Of a DNA stretch of 64,000 nucleotides, positions 20,438 through 28,018 are shown one piece after another (position 1 is the first letter of the stretch; each line of letters opens with the position of its first letter). The stretch lies in NCBI GenBank assembly GCA_963798655.1, contig CAWCUH010000001.1:62001-126000 (forward strand), written 5' to 3'. The stretch is from CAVSMC01 sp963798655 (GTDB lineage Bacteria; Pseudomonadota; Gammaproteobacteria; Burkholderiales; Casimicrobiaceae). The position numbers and the translations under genes were made by a program. Under the pieces are notes generated by a model. It was not told the DNA's origin and searched no databases. It was given only the letters and a program-made list of their open reading frames with translations.

Positions 20438-20809
20438 CTATTGCTGCGCGGCCTTCTGCGCGGCATCCTGGAATTCCTTCACCGCGGTGTTGTACTCGTC
20501 GACGGTCGCGTTCGCCGACTTGATGTAATCCTGCGCGAGCTGCTGCTGGTCGTTCGCGAACTTCTTCAGGCAATCGAGATACGTCGTCGCGTCGCGCTGC
20601 CACGCGCGCTTCATGTTGTCCGACGCGAGTCTGCCCGGGTGCTCGGGCTTCGCTCCGCACGATGGCTTCATCGTCGCCGCGGCGCTCGCCGCAGGAGCGG
20701 CAGCCGAGGGCGCGGCAGTCGACGGCGCTGCGGCGGGCGCCGGCGTTTGCGCGAGTGCTGGGAGCGCGGCGACGGCGAGCGTCGCGGCGAGGGCGTGCAG
20801 TCGGGCCAT
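20438..20809 (-). CDS. Secreted helical protein, unknown function
   Basis: A 123-residue protein with a signal peptide (cleavage after PALAQ), an Ala/Pro-rich linker (about residues 22-48) and a C-terminal helical region with two cysteines and several Gln/Asn/Lys residues (FANDQQQLAQDYIKSANATV). I do not recognise a named family. The composition suggests a coiled-coil periplasmic domain. It converges with the DUF4124 gene across a 9-base gap. Confidence 0.7.
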   Translation of the reverse strand: MARLHALAATLAVAALPALAQTPAPAAAPSTAAPSAAAPAASAAATMKPSCGAKPEHPGRLASDNMKRAWQRDATTYLDCLKKFANDQQQLAQDYIKSANATVDEYNTAVKEFQDAAQKAAQQ

Positions 20810-20885
20810 GGCGATCCTTCGGTTGCAGACAAAGGCCGCATTCTACGATGGCCGCGCGGTGGTTCGCCCTTGGCCGTGCGCCGCT

Positions 20886-21596
20886 TCAGCGATCGAGCAA
20901 TCCGACGATCGCGTCGACGCCGGCGCCGACGAGGTCGAAAACGGCCCCGGTAGACGGCGGCTGGCGCTCGTACGTGCGCTGGGCGATCGCAAAGTCGAGC
21001 GCGAGCACGTCGACGTTCACCGGGGGCCGCGCCGGCTGCTGCGCGGCGAAGTCCGCCAGCGCCTTCGCGACCGCGTCGGGGTCGATGATCTCGATCGGCG
21101 CGTGGCAGTACGCGCACGACGTCATCGTTGCAAGGTTGATCGGCGCGCCGCAGCCCGAGCAGCGAACCGTGCGGACCGCCTGTTTGAGCCGAGCGAGCTC
21201 GGCGGCCGCGAGCGGCCGCATGAAGCTCTTCTCGCGCAGGAACTGCACGAACGGCGTGAAACGGCCGTGCCCGTACGGGCAACGGTGATACGCAAAGCGC
21301 GTCGTGCGCGCGACGTCGTGCGTGAGCAGCAGCGTTTCGTTGCAGCGCGGGCAGCGCATCGACTGCGGGAGCGCCGCGCGCGGGTCGACCGACGCCGCGT
21401 GTATCTCACGAAAGAGCGCGACCGTTGCGGTCGACGCGAGCTGCGTGCTTTCGAACGTGTCGAACCACAACGCGCGGCACGACGGGCACAGATCGACTGT
21501 CTCGGTTCCGATCGGTCGCCGCTCGAGCACGAGCGAGCGCATCGGGCGCCCGCAGCCGGGACAATCGAGCGCCTGCGTGCGGGGCGCCGAGTTCAT
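20886..21596 (-). CDS. Zinc-ribbon protein (TFIIB-type ribbons)
   Basis: A 236-residue cytoplasmic protein with three zinc-ribbon-like clusters: CPGC with CPSC near the N-terminus, CPRC with HRC in the middle, and CSGC with CAYC near residue 145. The first is the zf-TFIIB arrangement (CPxC...LCPSCRALWFD). Similar proteins are annotated only as zinc-finger proteins, and binding partners are unknown. A C-terminal amphipathic stretch (GAVFDLVGAGVDAIVGLL) could associate with membrane or protein. Confidence 0.75.
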   Translation of the reverse strand: MNSAPRTQALDCPGCGRPMRSLVLERRPIGTETVDLCPSCRALWFDTFESTQLASTATVALFREIHAASVDPRAALPQSMRCPRCNETLLLTHDVARTTRFAYHRCPYGHGRFTPFVQFLREKSFMRPLAAAELARLKQAVRTVRCSGCGAPINLATMTSCAYCHAPIEIIDPDAVAKALADFAAQQPARPPVNVDVLALDFAIAQRTYERQPPSTGAVFDLVGAGVDAIVGLLDR

Positions 21597-21636
21597 CGGC
21601 GCCCGCCGCGCAGCGCGTGGCGTCGCGTTGCGCCGA

Positions 21637-21840
21637 TCAGATGACGCGCAGCCTGGCGGTCGGGCAGTTCACCCAGTGCAACTCGGTGAAGTTGCGCCGT
21701 GCGGCGCGCTCGACCTGGTCCATCTGCGCGGAATCGCACACGATGCGGCCATCGACCTCCGCCTTCGTGAGCGGCGCGGTGGCGCAACCGGCGATAAGAG
21801 CGACGGCGACGATCAGCAGGATTAGCAAGGGCTTGTTCAT
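21637..21840 (-). CDS. Small lipoprotein
   Basis: A 67-residue protein with signal sequence and lipobox VALIAGC. The mature 48 residues contain two cysteines (IVCDSAQM and WVNCPTAR) that may form a disulfide. No family recognised. It lies between the zinc-ribbon gene and the YpfJ-type metallopeptidase gene, all on the minus strand, and may belong to the same transcript. Confidence 0.75.
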   Translation of the reverse strand: MNKPLLILLIVAVALIAGCATAPLTKAEVDGRIVCDSAQMDQVERAARRNFTELHWVNCPTARLRVI

Positions 21841-21921
21841 GCGGCTCCCTCCTTTGCGCCGCCATTATCGGCAGGTTCGCGCACGAGCGGCAAGACCGTT
21901 CACGGAAAAGGCGCCGACCGC

Positions 21922-22809
21922 TTAAGGCTCGCTCGCCGCGAACGTGTTGCAGCGGCGGATGTCGCCCGTCTCGAGGCCGGTGCGAAACCAGCGTGTGCGC
22001 TGCGCCGACGATCCGTGCGTGAACGAGTCGGGGGCGACGTAGCCCTGCGATTGCCGCTGCAGCCGGTCGTCGCCGACGGCAGCCGCGGCCCGCATGCCGG
22101 CATCGATGTCGGTCGTGTCGAGCACGCCGCGCTGCTTTGCCGAATGGCCCCAGACGCCAGCGTAGCAATCGGCCTGTAATTCGAGGCGCACCGACAGCGC
22201 ATTGCGCGCTCGCGGATCGCGCTGCGCCTCGCGATTGAAGCGCTCCATCACGCCGGTGAGATTCTGCACGTGGTGACCGATCTCGTGCGCGATCACGTAT
22301 GCGCGCGCGAAGTCGCCCGGCGCGCCGAAACGGCGCGACAGCTCGTCGAAGAAGCTCGTGTCGAGGAACACGCGCCGGTCGCCGGCGCAGTAGAACGGAC
22401 CGACGGCCGCAGATGCGAATCCGCACGCCGTGCTGACGTGGCCGTGGTAGAGCACGAGCTTCGGGGCGTCGTAGCGCGAGCCCATCGACTGGAATACCTG
22501 CGACCAGACGTCCTCGGTGTCGCCGAGGATCGCCGCGACGAAATCGCGCTGCGGATCCTGGGCGCCCGGCGCCCGAGGTCCGTAGCCCGGCGCCGGGGCG
22601 CTCGGTGCGGGCGCCTGGACGCTTCCGCCGCCGCCGGCGAGCATACCCAGCATCTCGAGCGGATTGATGCCGAACAGCAGGCCGACGACGACGGCGACGA
22701 TGAGCCCACCGATGCCGATATGCATGCCGCCGAGCGGGAAGCCGCCGCCGCCGCCGGCGTCGCCGCGCTCCTCGATGTTGTCGCTTCTGCGGAAATCGCC
22801 CCAGCGCAT
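21922..22809 (-). CDS. Neutral zinc metallopeptidase, YpfJ family
   Basis: A 295-residue membrane-anchored protein: a Gly-rich cytoplasmic N-terminus, one transmembrane segment (about residues 30-50), a Pro/Gly linker and the peptidase-like domain. The zinc motif HEIGHHVQN and the third-ligand region LELQADCYAGVWGH match the YpfJ/zinc_metallopeptidase family. The ATG at 22809 gives the standard family start (MRWGDFRRSDNIEER). Physiological substrates are unknown. Confidence 0.9.
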   Translation of the reverse strand: MRWGDFRRSDNIEERGDAGGGGGFPLGGMHIGIGGLIVAVVVGLLFGINPLEMLGMLAGGGGSVQAPAPSAPAPGYGPRAPGAQDPQRDFVAAILGDTEDVWSQVFQSMGSRYDAPKLVLYHGHVSTACGFASAAVGPFYCAGDRRVFLDTSFFDELSRRFGAPGDFARAYVIAHEIGHHVQNLTGVMERFNREAQRDPRARNALSVRLELQADCYAGVWGHSAKQRGVLDTTDIDAGMRAAAAVGDDRLQRQSQGYVAPDSFTHGSSAQRTRWFRTGLETGDIRRCNTFAASEP

Positions 22810-22892
22810 GCATCCCTCCCTCGGATCAACATCCGGCCGTAGCGGCTTGGGTCTGACCGCGGTTTGGCCGCGCTGTTCAACGGCGCAACGCG

Positions 22893-23267
22893 CTAGTTGA
22901 GGTCGATCGCGTGGCGGCGCAGCGCGTCGAGCGGCACGACGGCGAGCGTTTCCTCGTGCGTGGCGCCCAGGATTACCGGCGGTGCGCAGCCGGCGTCGAG
23001 CGCTTCGCGCCAACGGCCGGCGCACACGCACCACCGATCGCCGGGCACGAGTCCGGGGAAGCCGATCTCGGGATGCGGCATCGACAGATCGTTCCCCTGC
23101 GCACGCGAGAATGCGAGGAACTCCTCGGTCATCTGCGCGCAGACGACGTGCAGCCCGAGATCGTCCGGCCCGGTGTTGCAGCAGCCGTCGCGAAAAAACC
23201 CGGTGCGCGGTCGCATCGAGCACGTGCCGAGCGGCCCGCCGAGCACGTTGCGTTCGGGCTCGGCCAT
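22893..23267 (-). CDS. DUF2237 family protein
   Basis: A 124-residue protein matching the DUF2237 pattern NVLGGPLGTCSMRPRTGFFRDGCC, followed by HVVCAQMTEEFLAFSRAQGN and DRWCVCAGRWREAL. It is rich in conserved cysteines and found widely in bacteria. Function unknown. Its ATG overlaps the upstream esterase stop by one base (TGATG), so the two are translationally coupled. Confidence 0.85.
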   Translation of the reverse strand: MAEPERNVLGGPLGTCSMRPRTGFFRDGCCNTGPDDLGLHVVCAQMTEEFLAFSRAQGNDLSMPHPEIGFPGLVPGDRWCVCAGRWREALDAGCAPPVILGATHEETLAVVPLDALRRHAIDLN

Positions 23268-24388
23268 CAGGGCTTCAGCGCGCGATAGAGGAACGGAAGG
23301 CTCACGTTCATCCGGTAGTCGACGTCCGAGTGGTTGTCGTCGAATTCCTCGTACGTGTGCGCGATGCCGGCCTGCGCAAGGCGCAGCGACAGGATACGCG
23401 AGCCGTAATGGATGTGGTACTGGTCGCGAAATCCGCAGTCGACGTAGATGCCGCGCAGCGTCGCGAGGTTCGCGCGGTAGCGCGGCACGAGGTTGATCGG
23501 GTCGTGCTTCTGCCAGTTCTTCCAGCGTCCGGGGATCGCCTCGCCGGTGTCGAGGTGGAACGGCAGCCGGAAGCCGAGCGGCGCAGCGGGGTCGGGGTCG
23601 TAAGTCGCCGCCATGCACAGATTCATGATCGCGTGACCTTCCGACAGCGAAAGCTTCTCGCGCCGCCACACCGAATTGAGGAAGCGCTCGACGCGACCGT
23701 CGTCGAAGCCCTCGGCCAGGCCCTTGCGCGCGCGCACTTCGGCGGCAACGTCGAACGGGCCTTCCTTGCGCCGCGGCGTGCGGTACTTCGTCAGCTCGTT
23801 CAGCGTGTTCGGCCAATCGTGCCAGTAGACGAAGTCGAAGTACGCGTCCCCCGAGTGGTCGGCGACGGCGCCCCAGTACTTCGCGTACTTCATCGCGTGG
23901 ATGATCGCGCCGTAGCCGCCGGAGCTCTTGCCGAAGCAGCCGCGATGCTCGCGCTCGGCGAGCGTGCGGAATTCGCGGTCGACGAACGGAACGAGCTCGC
24001 GCGTGAGGTAGTCGGCGTAGTTGCCGACCGCCGTGGAGTTGACGTACTGATTGCCGCCGAGTGCCGTGAAGCAGTCGGGAAACACGACGATCGTCGGGCC
24101 CATCTTGCCGTCGTGCGTGAGGCGCGCGACGCGCTCGGCGACGTTCTCGCCGAACGGCTTCCAGCCGACGTGCGCGATGCCGGAACCGGTGAAGCCGACG
24201 AGATCGAACAGCACCGGGAAGCGGCGACCGCGGCCCGCACCCGCGCCTTCGTCGTACTGCGCCGGCAACCAGACGGCGAGCTTGCGCACGTGCGGGTCCC
24301 CGAGCGGGTTGTCGGCGAGCACCGCCGAGGCGTGCTCGAGCACGACCACCGTACCGGCGGCGCGAACCGGGCGTTTGCGGGCCATCAT
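23267..24388 (-). CDS. Esterase family protein (esterase D-like)
   Basis: A 373-residue alpha/beta hydrolase of the putative esterase family (PF00756 type). The nucleophile motif is CFGKSSGGYGA. The Asp and His candidates are in the VDCGFRDQYHIH region and DDNHSDVDYR near the C-terminus. No signal peptide is evident, so it is probably cytoplasmic. The family includes S-formylglutathione hydrolases and enterochelin esterases. The actual substrate is not deducible. It overlaps the DUF2237 gene by one base. Confidence 0.82.
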   Translation of the reverse strand: MMARKRPVRAAGTVVVLEHASAVLADNPLGDPHVRKLAVWLPAQYDEGAGAGRGRRFPVLFDLVGFTGSGIAHVGWKPFGENVAERVARLTHDGKMGPTIVVFPDCFTALGGNQYVNSTAVGNYADYLTRELVPFVDREFRTLAEREHRGCFGKSSGGYGAIIHAMKYAKYWGAVADHSGDAYFDFVYWHDWPNTLNELTKYRTPRRKEGPFDVAAEVRARKGLAEGFDDGRVERFLNSVWRREKLSLSEGHAIMNLCMAATYDPDPAAPLGFRLPFHLDTGEAIPGRWKNWQKHDPINLVPRYRANLATLRGIYVDCGFRDQYHIHYGSRILSLRLAQAGIAHTYEEFDDNHSDVDYRMNVSLPFLYRALKP

Positions 24389-24407
24389 GATCTCCGTGTC
24401 GTTGGCG

Positions 24408-24881
24408 TCAGCGGCGCTTGCGGTACTTGAGCAGCATCGATCCGCGGCAGCGCGGCGCGCCGCAGCGGCACGTGTACGCCGCCAGCACGCGCTTGGTGAC
24501 GCGGCCGTCGTAGTTCAGCCGGTAGTCGTACGTGAGCTCCTCGCCCTCGCGGATCGTGCGCATCGCCTCGATGTAGACGCGGCCGTCGTCGTCCTCGTAC
24601 GTCTCGCAGTTCGGCGCGCACGAATGATTGATCCAGCGTGCGGCGTTGCCGCGGATGGCGGCATCGATCGTCGTGCCGTCCGCGGTTTCGAACAGGAACG
24701 TGTGGTACGGATTCTTCGGGTCCGCGTACGGATCCCAGTCGACTTCGTCGGGCTCGAGTCGCTTGCCGCGGTATTCGACGATGCGGGCGCCCTTGCGGAT
24801 CGTTCGCGTCGCGAAGACGCCTCGGCCATGGATGAGCGAGCGGCGAACGGAATAGGCGCGCGGGCGTTGGGCGGCGGGCAT
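24408..24881 (-). CDS. SET-domain protein lysine methyltransferase-like protein
   Basis: A compact 157-residue SET protein. It has the SET opening IHGRGVFATRTIRKGARIVEY, the cofactor/active-site knot NHSCAPNCET, the ELTYDYRL motif with the catalytic-region tyrosines, and a post-SET zinc-binding CxCG...CRG tail. All key residues for SAM-dependent lysine methylation are present. Bacterial SET proteins methylate ribosomal proteins, histone-like proteins or, when secreted, host histones. There is no secretion signal here, so a cytoplasmic target is likely. Confidence 0.9.
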   Translation of the reverse strand: MPAAQRPRAYSVRRSLIHGRGVFATRTIRKGARIVEYRGKRLEPDEVDWDPYADPKNPYHTFLFETADGTTIDAAIRGNAARWINHSCAPNCETYEDDDGRVYIEAMRTIREGEELTYDYRLNYDGRVTKRVLAAYTCRCGAPRCRGSMLLKYRKRR

Positions 24882-24920
24882 CGGTGCTTTCGAACAAAAG
24901 GCGGCATCATACTTCAGTTG

Positions 24921-25865
24921 CTACAGCCGAGCGCCGAGCAGCGCCAGCGCGAGCGGCGTCGTCACCGCCGCGAGCGCCGTGGTCAGCACCAGGCTCGTCG
25001 CGACGGCGGCCTCGAGCGTGCGGAACTCCCGGCTCATCAGGTAGACATTGGCGCCGACGGGCAGCGTCGCGAGCATCACGACCGTCTGCGTTTCGAGCGC
25101 AGGCAGCGACAGCGTCCACGCGATCGCGAATACCGCTGCCGGGTGCACAGCGAGCTTCATCGCCGTCATCACGAGGCTCTCGCGCCACTGCGCGCGCACG
25201 CCGTGCTCGCCCAGGCTCATGCCGAGCGCGATCAGCGACAGCGGAATCGCGGAGTTCGCAACGAGCGACAGCGTGTCGTCGACGAAGCGCGGCAGCGCGA
25301 TCCCGGTGAATCCCCATGCAGTGCCGAGCAGGATCGACGCGACGACCGGGTTCGTGAGCACGTTGACCGCGGTGCGCACGAGGCCGGCCAGCGATACGCT
25401 GCGCGTGCGCGACCATTCGACCGACACCGTCACCAGCGTCCACAGCACGAGCGCGTTGAACACGAGCACGAGCGACATCGACGGCATCGCGCGCTCGCCG
25501 AGCGTCACCTTGGCGAGCGGAACGCCGAGCAGCACGTTGTTTGCGAAGATGCCCGCCATCGCAAACACCGACTGCGCGCTGCCGTCCATGCCGAACAGCG
25601 CCCAACCGACGATGCGCGCGAGCACGAAGACGGCGAAGCACCCGCCGAAGAACGCGATCAGCACCCGCGCGTCGACCGGCGGCAGCTTCGAGAAGTCGCT
25701 CATCAGTCGGAACAGCAGAGCCGGGATCGCCGTCGAGAACACGAATTTCGACAGGCCCTCGGACACGCTCCTCGGCCAATCCGACCAGCGCGCAAGGCCG
25801 TAGCCGATGAACACCAGCATGAACAACGGCGCGGTGAGCGAGACGAAGTGGAAGAACGCGGGCAT
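24921..25865 (-). CDS. AEC family transporter (auxin efflux carrier type)
   Basis: A 314-residue inner-membrane carrier with about ten hydrophobic helices arranged as two inverted halves. Family landmarks include FIGYGLARW, the broken helix FANNVLLGVPL and the matching NSAIPLSLIALGMSLGE in the second half. AEC carriers export or import small organic acids such as malate. The ATG at 25865 precedes AFFHFVSLTAPLFMLVFIGY. An upstream open frame lacks homology. Confidence 0.85.
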   Translation of the reverse strand: MPAFFHFVSLTAPLFMLVFIGYGLARWSDWPRSVSEGLSKFVFSTAIPALLFRLMSDFSKLPPVDARVLIAFFGGCFAVFVLARIVGWALFGMDGSAQSVFAMAGIFANNVLLGVPLAKVTLGERAMPSMSLVLVFNALVLWTLVTVSVEWSRTRSVSLAGLVRTAVNVLTNPVVASILLGTAWGFTGIALPRFVDDTLSLVANSAIPLSLIALGMSLGEHGVRAQWRESLVMTAMKLAVHPAAVFAIAWTLSLPALETQTVVMLATLPVGANVYLMSREFRTLEAAVATSLVLTTALAAVTTPLALALLGARL

Positions 25866-25982
25866 CGGCGGCGGCGCCTGGTCGATGCCATTGTGCCGGT
25901 TCGCGGCCGCCGCGGCGACAACGCGATCGTGGCGCCGCTCGCGCGACGCTATACTGCCGTTCGGGCTCAACGAAGGAGAACC

Positions 25983-26155
25983 GGTGACGTGCATCGCACG
26001 CGAGGTCGCCGCGCTCACCGGCAACACGCCGCCGGTGCGCACCAGCCGGCTTGCCGCCCGGCGCGCGGCACGAGTGATCGCGCGCCGTCGTGATCATTGC
26101 GTCGTTCGGCGAGCGTTATCTCTCGACGCCGCCGTTCGCGCATCTTCAGATGTGA
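25983..26155 (+). pseudogene. Cysteine synthase remnant with the middle of the gene deleted
   Basis: The segment starts with a GTG behind a good AAGGAGAA ribosome binding site and a TATACT box about 28 bases upstream. It encodes a cysteine-synthase N-terminus (EVAALTGNTPPVRTSRLA, family form ALIGNTPLVRLNRLA) for about 33 codons. The frame then shifts and the next codons read VVIIASFGERYLSTPPFAHL and a TGA, the C-terminus of CysK/CysM enzymes. Roughly 250 or more central codons, including the PLP lysine, are gone. Three conserved Leu/Ile positions are replaced by Thr or Pro, which supports real decay. Confidence 0.75.
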
Positions 26156-26159
26156 CGCG

Positions 26160-26624
26160 ATGGATCGTTCAGCCCGGCGCCTTGCGTTGACGATCGCGCT
26201 CGCGCTCGGCGCCTGCGCCACGCCGCCGACCGAGCGCGCACCGCTTCCGATCACGCCGCCGGCCGAGCGGTCGACGGCGCCGGTCGTACGCGAGCCGATG
26301 CCGCCGCCGGCGCCGCAAGCGCCGTCGACGCAGGCGCCGGCGCAGCAGACGCTCGCGTTCGCCGCGTCGGAAGTTCCGCCGGGAACCCTTTACGTTTGCG
26401 TGTCGGGTCCCGCCGGCAAGCGCCAGCAGATCGCGATCGCGTTCGACGCGAAGGTCGAGGCGCTGTGCCGCAGGCATCCGGAGATGGGACCGTGCCAGTA
26501 CGAGCGCAATGCGTGCCGGCGCAACGGCGGACGCGTGTTCACGGCCGGCGGCACCGAGATCACGATGGCGACCGAGGCCGAATACGACAGGAAGGTGGCG
26601 CGCGTGCGCTTTCGCGCCGACTGA
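26160..26624 (+). CDS. Lipoprotein of unknown function
   Basis: A 154-residue protein with an n-region rich in Arg, a hydrophobic core and lipobox LALGAC. A Pro/Ala-rich linker (about residues 21-65) precedes a small globular part with four cysteines (LYVCV, ALCRR, PCQYERNACRR), probably two disulfides. No family recognised. It begins five bases after the cysteine-synthase remnant and may use that remnant's promoter. Its stop directly abuts the convergent folE stop. Confidence 0.72.
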   Translation: MDRSARRLALTIALALGACATPPTERAPLPITPPAERSTAPVVREPMPPPAPQAPSTQAPAQQTLAFAASEVPPGTLYVCVSGPAGKRQQIAIAFDAKVEALCRRHPEMGPCQYERNACRRNGGRVFTAGGTEITMATEAEYDRKVARVRFRAD

Positions 26625-27200
26625 TCACACCGTCGGATGGTGCCCGACCAGCGCGAGGAACTCCTCGCGCGTCGCCTGCGACTCGCGGAACACGCCGAGC
26701 ACCGACGACGTCGTCATCACCGAGTTCTGCTTCTCGACGCCGCGCATCATCATGCACAGGTGCCGCGCCTCGATCATCACGCCGACGCCCTTCGCGTCGA
26801 CCGACTCCATGATGACCTGCGAGATCTGCTCGGTGAGCCGCTCCTGCAGTTGCAGCCTTCGCGCGTAGACGTCGACGAGGCGCGCGAGCTTCGAGAGCCC
26901 GAAGACCCTGCCGTTGGGGATGTAGCCGATGTGGCAGCGTCCGAAGAAGGGCAGCAGATGGTGCTCGCACAAGCTGTAGAGCTCGATGTTCTTCACGATC
27001 ACCATGCTGTTCGCCTGCTGCGTGAAGATGGCCTCGTTGATCACCGCCGCCGGATCGGCCCGGTAGCCGGACGTGAGGAACGACCACGCCGCGGCGACGC
27101 GCTGCGGCGTCTTCGCGAGCCCCTCGCGCTCGGGGTCCTCGCCGATCGCGATCAGCAGCTCGCGCGTCAATTGTGCAATTCTTTCCTGGTCGATCTTCAT
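26625..27200 (-). CDS. folE: GTP cyclohydrolase I
   Basis: A 191-residue enzyme making 7,8-dihydroneopterin triphosphate from GTP for folate synthesis. Zinc ligands are visible in SLCEHHLLPFFG and RHLCMMMRGV, and the substrate-binding VFGLSKLARLVD and RLTEQI segments match FolE. An ATG 12 bases upstream (27212) is also possible; the ATG at 27200 is nearer to a GGGGTG ribosome binding sequence. It is a stand-alone gene here. Confidence 0.95.
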   Translation of the reverse strand: MKIDQERIAQLTRELLIAIGEDPEREGLAKTPQRVAAAWSFLTSGYRADPAAVINEAIFTQQANSMVIVKNIELYSLCEHHLLPFFGRCHIGYIPNGRVFGLSKLARLVDVYARRLQLQERLTEQISQVIMESVDAKGVGVMIEARHLCMMMRGVEKQNSVMTTSSVLGVFRESQATREEFLALVGHHPTV

Positions 27201-27309
27201 GGCACCCCGCATTTCGCTGCGTGAAGCCCGCTATCGTACGACATAGGGCGATCGCGCCGCTCGCATCACGGCATAATGCGCGTCGTCGCAACCACCAGAG
27301 GCCAAGGCG

Positions 27310-27979
27310 ATGGGAACATGGATCGAGCTCACGGCGGCGGACGGCGTGCGCATCTCGGCGTGGCGCGCCGATCCGGCGGGTACGCCTCGCGGCGGCATCG
27401 TGATCGCGCAGGAGATCTTCGGCGTCAACTCGCACATCCGCAGCGTGTGCGACGGCTACGCGGCCGACGGGTATCGCGTGATCGCCCCGGCGCTGTTCGA
27501 TCGCTGCGAGAAGGCGTGTCGACATCGGCTACACGCCCGACGACATCGCGAAGGGACGCGAGCTCAAGGGCCGCGCGAGCATTGACAATGCGCTCGCCGA
27601 CGTCGCCGCCGCGCGCGACGCGTTGAAGGGCGCCGGCAGCATCGCGATCATCGGCTATTGCTGGGGCGGCTACGTCGCGTGGATGGCCGCGGCGCGGCTC
27701 GATCGCTTCGCGTGCGCCATTCCCTATTACGGCGGCGGCATGACGGACGCGATCGGCGAGACGCCGAAGTGCCCGGTGATGGCGCACTTCGGCGAGAAGG
27801 ACACGAACATTCCGGTCGACGGCGTGAAGAAGCTTGCCGCCGCGCATCCCGAAGCAAGCGTGTACCTGTACGACGCCGGGCACGGCTTCAACTGCGACCA
27901 GCGCGGCTCGTACGACGCGGCGGCGGCGAAGCTCGCGCGAGAAAGGACGCTCGCGTTCCTGCGCGAGCACGTCGGTTGA
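27310..27979 (+). pseudogene. Dienelactone hydrolase family protein, interrupted by a frameshift
   Basis: Together the two frames encode a full-length dienelactone hydrolase. The first 67 codons give MGTWIELTAADGVRISAW and IAQEIFGVNSHIRSVCDGYA. Near 27514-27517 one extra base moves the reading frame. The next frame continues VDIGYTPDDIAKGRELKGR, the nucleophile GYCWGG, the FGEKDTNIP acid region and the AGHGFNCDQR histidine. All catalytic residues survive on either side, so this is either a sequencing error or a very recent mutation. Dienelactone hydrolases open lactone rings in aromatic degradation, but many homologues have other ester substrates. Confidence 0.85.
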
Positions 27980-28018
27980 TGTTCGTGTGCCGCTCGCATG
28001 ACGAGCGGCGCAACGACG

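Noticed and set aside
25807..26190. A 127-codon plus-strand open frame over the cysteine synthase scar
   Set aside because: Its 5' part is antisense to the AEC transporter; only the cysteine-synthase-like piece from 25983 is meaningful.
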